From the NCBI GenBank assembly GCA_008973525.1, contig WACJ01000293.1:310001-374000 (forward strand): DNA of 64,000 nt, given 5' to 3'. Source of the DNA: Stenopsyche tienmushanensis. Lineage: Eukaryota > Arthropoda > Insecta > Trichoptera > Stenopsychidae. Position 1 is the stretch's first letter, and each line of letters opens with the position of its first letter. Shown piece by piece: positions 61,782-64,000 of this stretch. The position numbers were made by a program, and so were the translations under genes. The notes below the pieces were generated by a model. It saw nothing but the letters and a program-made list of their open reading frames with translations, searched no databases and had not been told where the DNA came from.

Positions 61782-62065
61782 TATCATTATATATATAAAT
61801 GATAATTTAATTATTGTTGCAAATTCAATTACTCACTCATGGGCGTCCCTGCACGACTTTATTAATCGCCTCAGAATTTACTTTTTCTAATCCAGGAAAT
61901 CAGGGTAAACCTGGATCGAGACGATCGATCAGAAATATTAATATTTCCGATCTCCCAAATTTGTTGGTACGGTGAAAATTTTTTCCACAATCTGGATTTG
62001 AACCCGAACCTTTGCAACAAGAGTCCAGGATCTAAGCCACTATACCAACACTTGGTCAAGCACAG
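61782..62065 (-). repeat. tRNA-derived SINE, fullest copy
   Basis: Read on the minus strand, the head has GTTGGTATAGTGGCTTAGAT (A box) and GGTTCGGGTTCAAATCCAGA (B box), 36-40 bp apart as in a tRNA. The body follows with GGAGATCGGAAATATTAATA, GATCGATCGTCTCGATCC, and GATTTCCTGGATTAG. The tail has a hairpin built on GAGTGAGTA repeated in inverse orientation around TGATAAT/ATTATCA. Fragments of the same family lie at 4.6, 21.2, 24.2, 34.7, 38.2, 39.3 and 52.5 kb. Confidence 0.75.
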
Positions 62066-62920
62066 ACTACCCCCTTAATAATATCGTCACATGAGCTCTA
62101 TGCTCTTTCAATTACCCATACTAACATTATATACATATTCATTCATTATTTGCACCACTCCATCGTTAATCGTAATTTCATCAGGTCACATATCGCTAAT
62201 ATTAACAAATTCCTTGGGTATCAAATTTAAATTGTTGAACAACATCAAATGAAGCCTCGTATTCATCAATTTCATTAGGTCAAATAACGTGCGTCGATTC
62301 AATTTACTATTTTTTCTCTTTTAATCATAGGTGGCTTATTATTTTCAAAAGTATAAAAATAAAAGGTAATTCGTATTTCATGGTATAAAATGGCGTAATT
62401 CACACGAGCAACAAAAACATTATTTACGAGATCTACACACAAAGAATTAATTGACCTATAAAACCAGCTTAATAGTTGTGTGGTGGTTAAAAATGCATAC
62501 CATGTTAGTCAAATCGATTAATATTAACATTCTTGGTTTAATACTGAATGGAGCACTTCAATATCTTATAAATCTATTATCATATTTATTTAAAAAATTT
62601 ACATATTATACATACACATGTGGCTCTCACAACCCTATTAAAACGCATTGAGTCTGTCATGAATCCCTTCTCCCCAAATTGCTCAAACCCAACGAGGTCT
62701 TACATTTGGATTTAAATCTGAGATGGCTCGACGAACCATCTATTCTACATAGCCTACTCAAACAAGATGACGGGCTCAATTTAAAGCTAATAATTGACGC
62801 TTCGCCATGCAAGTCCATGATCTCTCAGTTGGATCTTAATGGTTCGAAAAAATAAAAGCGTGAGACTCTCGAATTGATAGTTAAAAGATTGTGTAATATA
62901 TAATAAAATAGGCCCGCTAC
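62066..62920. other. intergenic region
   Basis: No gene or element was recognised. Confidence 0.35.
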
Positions 62921-62924
62921 TGGT

Positions 62925-63085
62925 CTAGTGGTTGCTTTATACTACACATACACTCACACAAAAGAGGAGTGCACGTGGCGTATCTATGATCTATGCGACG
63001 GACTATTATACAAATGATTTCCCTTATTTTTCCTTTCTTCGGGAGTCGGAGAAGGGGAAGCGTTTCACTTTTCGTGACATTCTGG
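62925..63085 (+). repeat. dispersed repeat with TGGTCTAGTGGTTGC motif, copy 3
   Basis: It begins CTACTGGTCTAGTGGTTGC and ends TTTCACTTTTCGTGACATTC. The same ends occur on the minus strand at 42490-42660. The middle differs, so the copies may have different inserts. Confidence 0.5.
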
Positions 63086-63244
63086 TCAATTTGATATTTT
63101 AGAATTTTTTTGTCCAAATTCATTAATCCTTAACGATATTTATTGGGTTTGGCTCAATTTTTAAGTATCAAAGTTATCTGCATATCATCAAGTAGATTTA
63201 ATATAAATTTAGATTTTTTAAACACAGTCAACACTAGGATTATA

Positions 63245-64000
63245 TCAGGTCAGTCCAAAAGTTCTTGCGCATTTTTGGGAAATTTTAAAATAATGTAAAT
63301 AAAACACAATTTAACATTACATTTCGAACTTTTTGAAATTTGTCATCGCTTGACTAATGTATTAGTCAGTTTATCACCAATTTTCGTAAACATCGGGCGC
63401 ATATTAGTACCCATAGGAAATGAATATCGATAAAGAATACTAACTTGCTGTGTTATACTGCCCAGAAATGTTTGAAAAAATTGAAGTTGGAGAAGGAAGC
63501 ATTTATGATGAACCCCGTTCAGTAAGACCTGTTCATTTTGGTAACGACATTCTTAAAAATCTTGTGGGGTCAGAGCCACAATTAACAATGGATCAGATCG
63601 CAGAAAGGATGGATTCATCTCATGGAGTAGTCTTTCGTCATTTAAAGGAGATTAGGAAAGTATTCAAGCTTGGAAAGTGGGTACTATTGAACTATCCGAA
63701 TCCAATTGCCAGCAACGAATAAATATCTGCAGTTCCCTTCTATCATGGTTTTGAAAGAGTCACTTTTAGACCGTTTGGTAACAAGTGACGAAAAATGGAT
63801 TATTTATCATAACGTCACAAGAAAAAGGCAGTGGACAGATGAAGAAACTGTCCTAAGAAGAAACTTTTACGTATTAGCTGGAATATGTATGGTGTGATTT
63901 ATTATCTGTTAGAACAAAATTAAACCATTAATGCAGATGTTTACAGTGTTATTTAAACTTAGAATTGATTAAAAAACGCCCGCAATTGGCTAATATCAAG
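63245..64000 (+). pseudogene. second mariner lineage, runs off the window
   Basis: A TA (63243-63244) is followed by the terminal repeat TCAGGTCAGTCCAAAAGTTC. The transposase gives EKIEVGEGSIYDEPRSVRP, ILKNLVGSEPQLTMDQIAER, SSHGVVFRHLKEI, then GKWVLLNYPN, and in other frames LLDRLVTSDEKWIIYHN with the first catalytic Asp, and LIKKRPQLANIK at the right edge. Frameshifts and a stop after SNE show it is dead. The second half is beyond 64000. Confidence 0.88.

Noticed and set aside
1..64000. CRISPR array, bacterial operon, integron or phage
   Set aside because: No regularly spaced repeats, ribosome-binding sites or compact gene runs; the spliced gene shows a eukaryotic genome.

Overview
This is an AT-rich, gene-poor stretch of an animal nuclear genome, almost certainly an insect. 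The evidence is a spliced beaten-path (beat) immunoglobulin gene with multi-kilobase introns, together with many decayed arthropod-type transposons (mariner, Tc1, Tigger/pogo, hAT, piggyBac, an R1/LOA-like LINE and a tRNA-derived SINE). I saw no bacterial operons, CRISPR arrays or intact functional RNA genes. The species cannot be named from the sequence alone.

Positions 1-9.5 kb hold the 3' part of one beat-family gene on the + strand. Four coding exons (791-926, 4998-5131, 6200-6428, 9359-9450) join in frame and encode the end of the first Ig domain, the second Ig domain and a short hydrophobic C-terminal tail. The start of the gene lies left of the window. The introns carry small inverted-repeat elements and one unassigned open frame.

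Positions 9.5-64 kb contain no other gene I can support. This tract is a record of transposon insertion and decay. It includes an R1/LOA-like LINE end (11.9-12.6 kb), five copies of a MITE-like family with ends ACACTTAAACC...GTGCGAT, three hAT pieces rich in CCCGGGATT, four copies of one mariner lineage all on the + strand, other mariner and Tc1 remnants, a deleted Tigger, a 5S-rRNA-like pseudogene and a dispersed SINE. Three nested insertions can be read with target-site duplications: a piggyBac-like MITE inside another repeat (18.7 kb), a pogo-type MITE inside the Tigger (23.4 kb), and a hAT MITE inside a mariner transposase (27.7 kb).

Between the repeats are islands of higher GC and more complex sequence without gene structure (about 10.1-10.6, 13.8-14.5, 24.5-25.1, 29.8-30.1, 36.7-37.3, 40.0-40.5, 44.5-44.7, 47.65-48.3 and 58.6-59.1 kb). 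In a gene desert beside a neuronal recognition gene these are reasonable candidates for conserved regulatory DNA. The strongest is 47.65-48.3 kb, which has a dense cluster of homeodomain-type TAATTA sites. I did not find a clearly new biological system. The most valuable signals are the nested insertions, the unnamed repeat families and the candidate enhancers.
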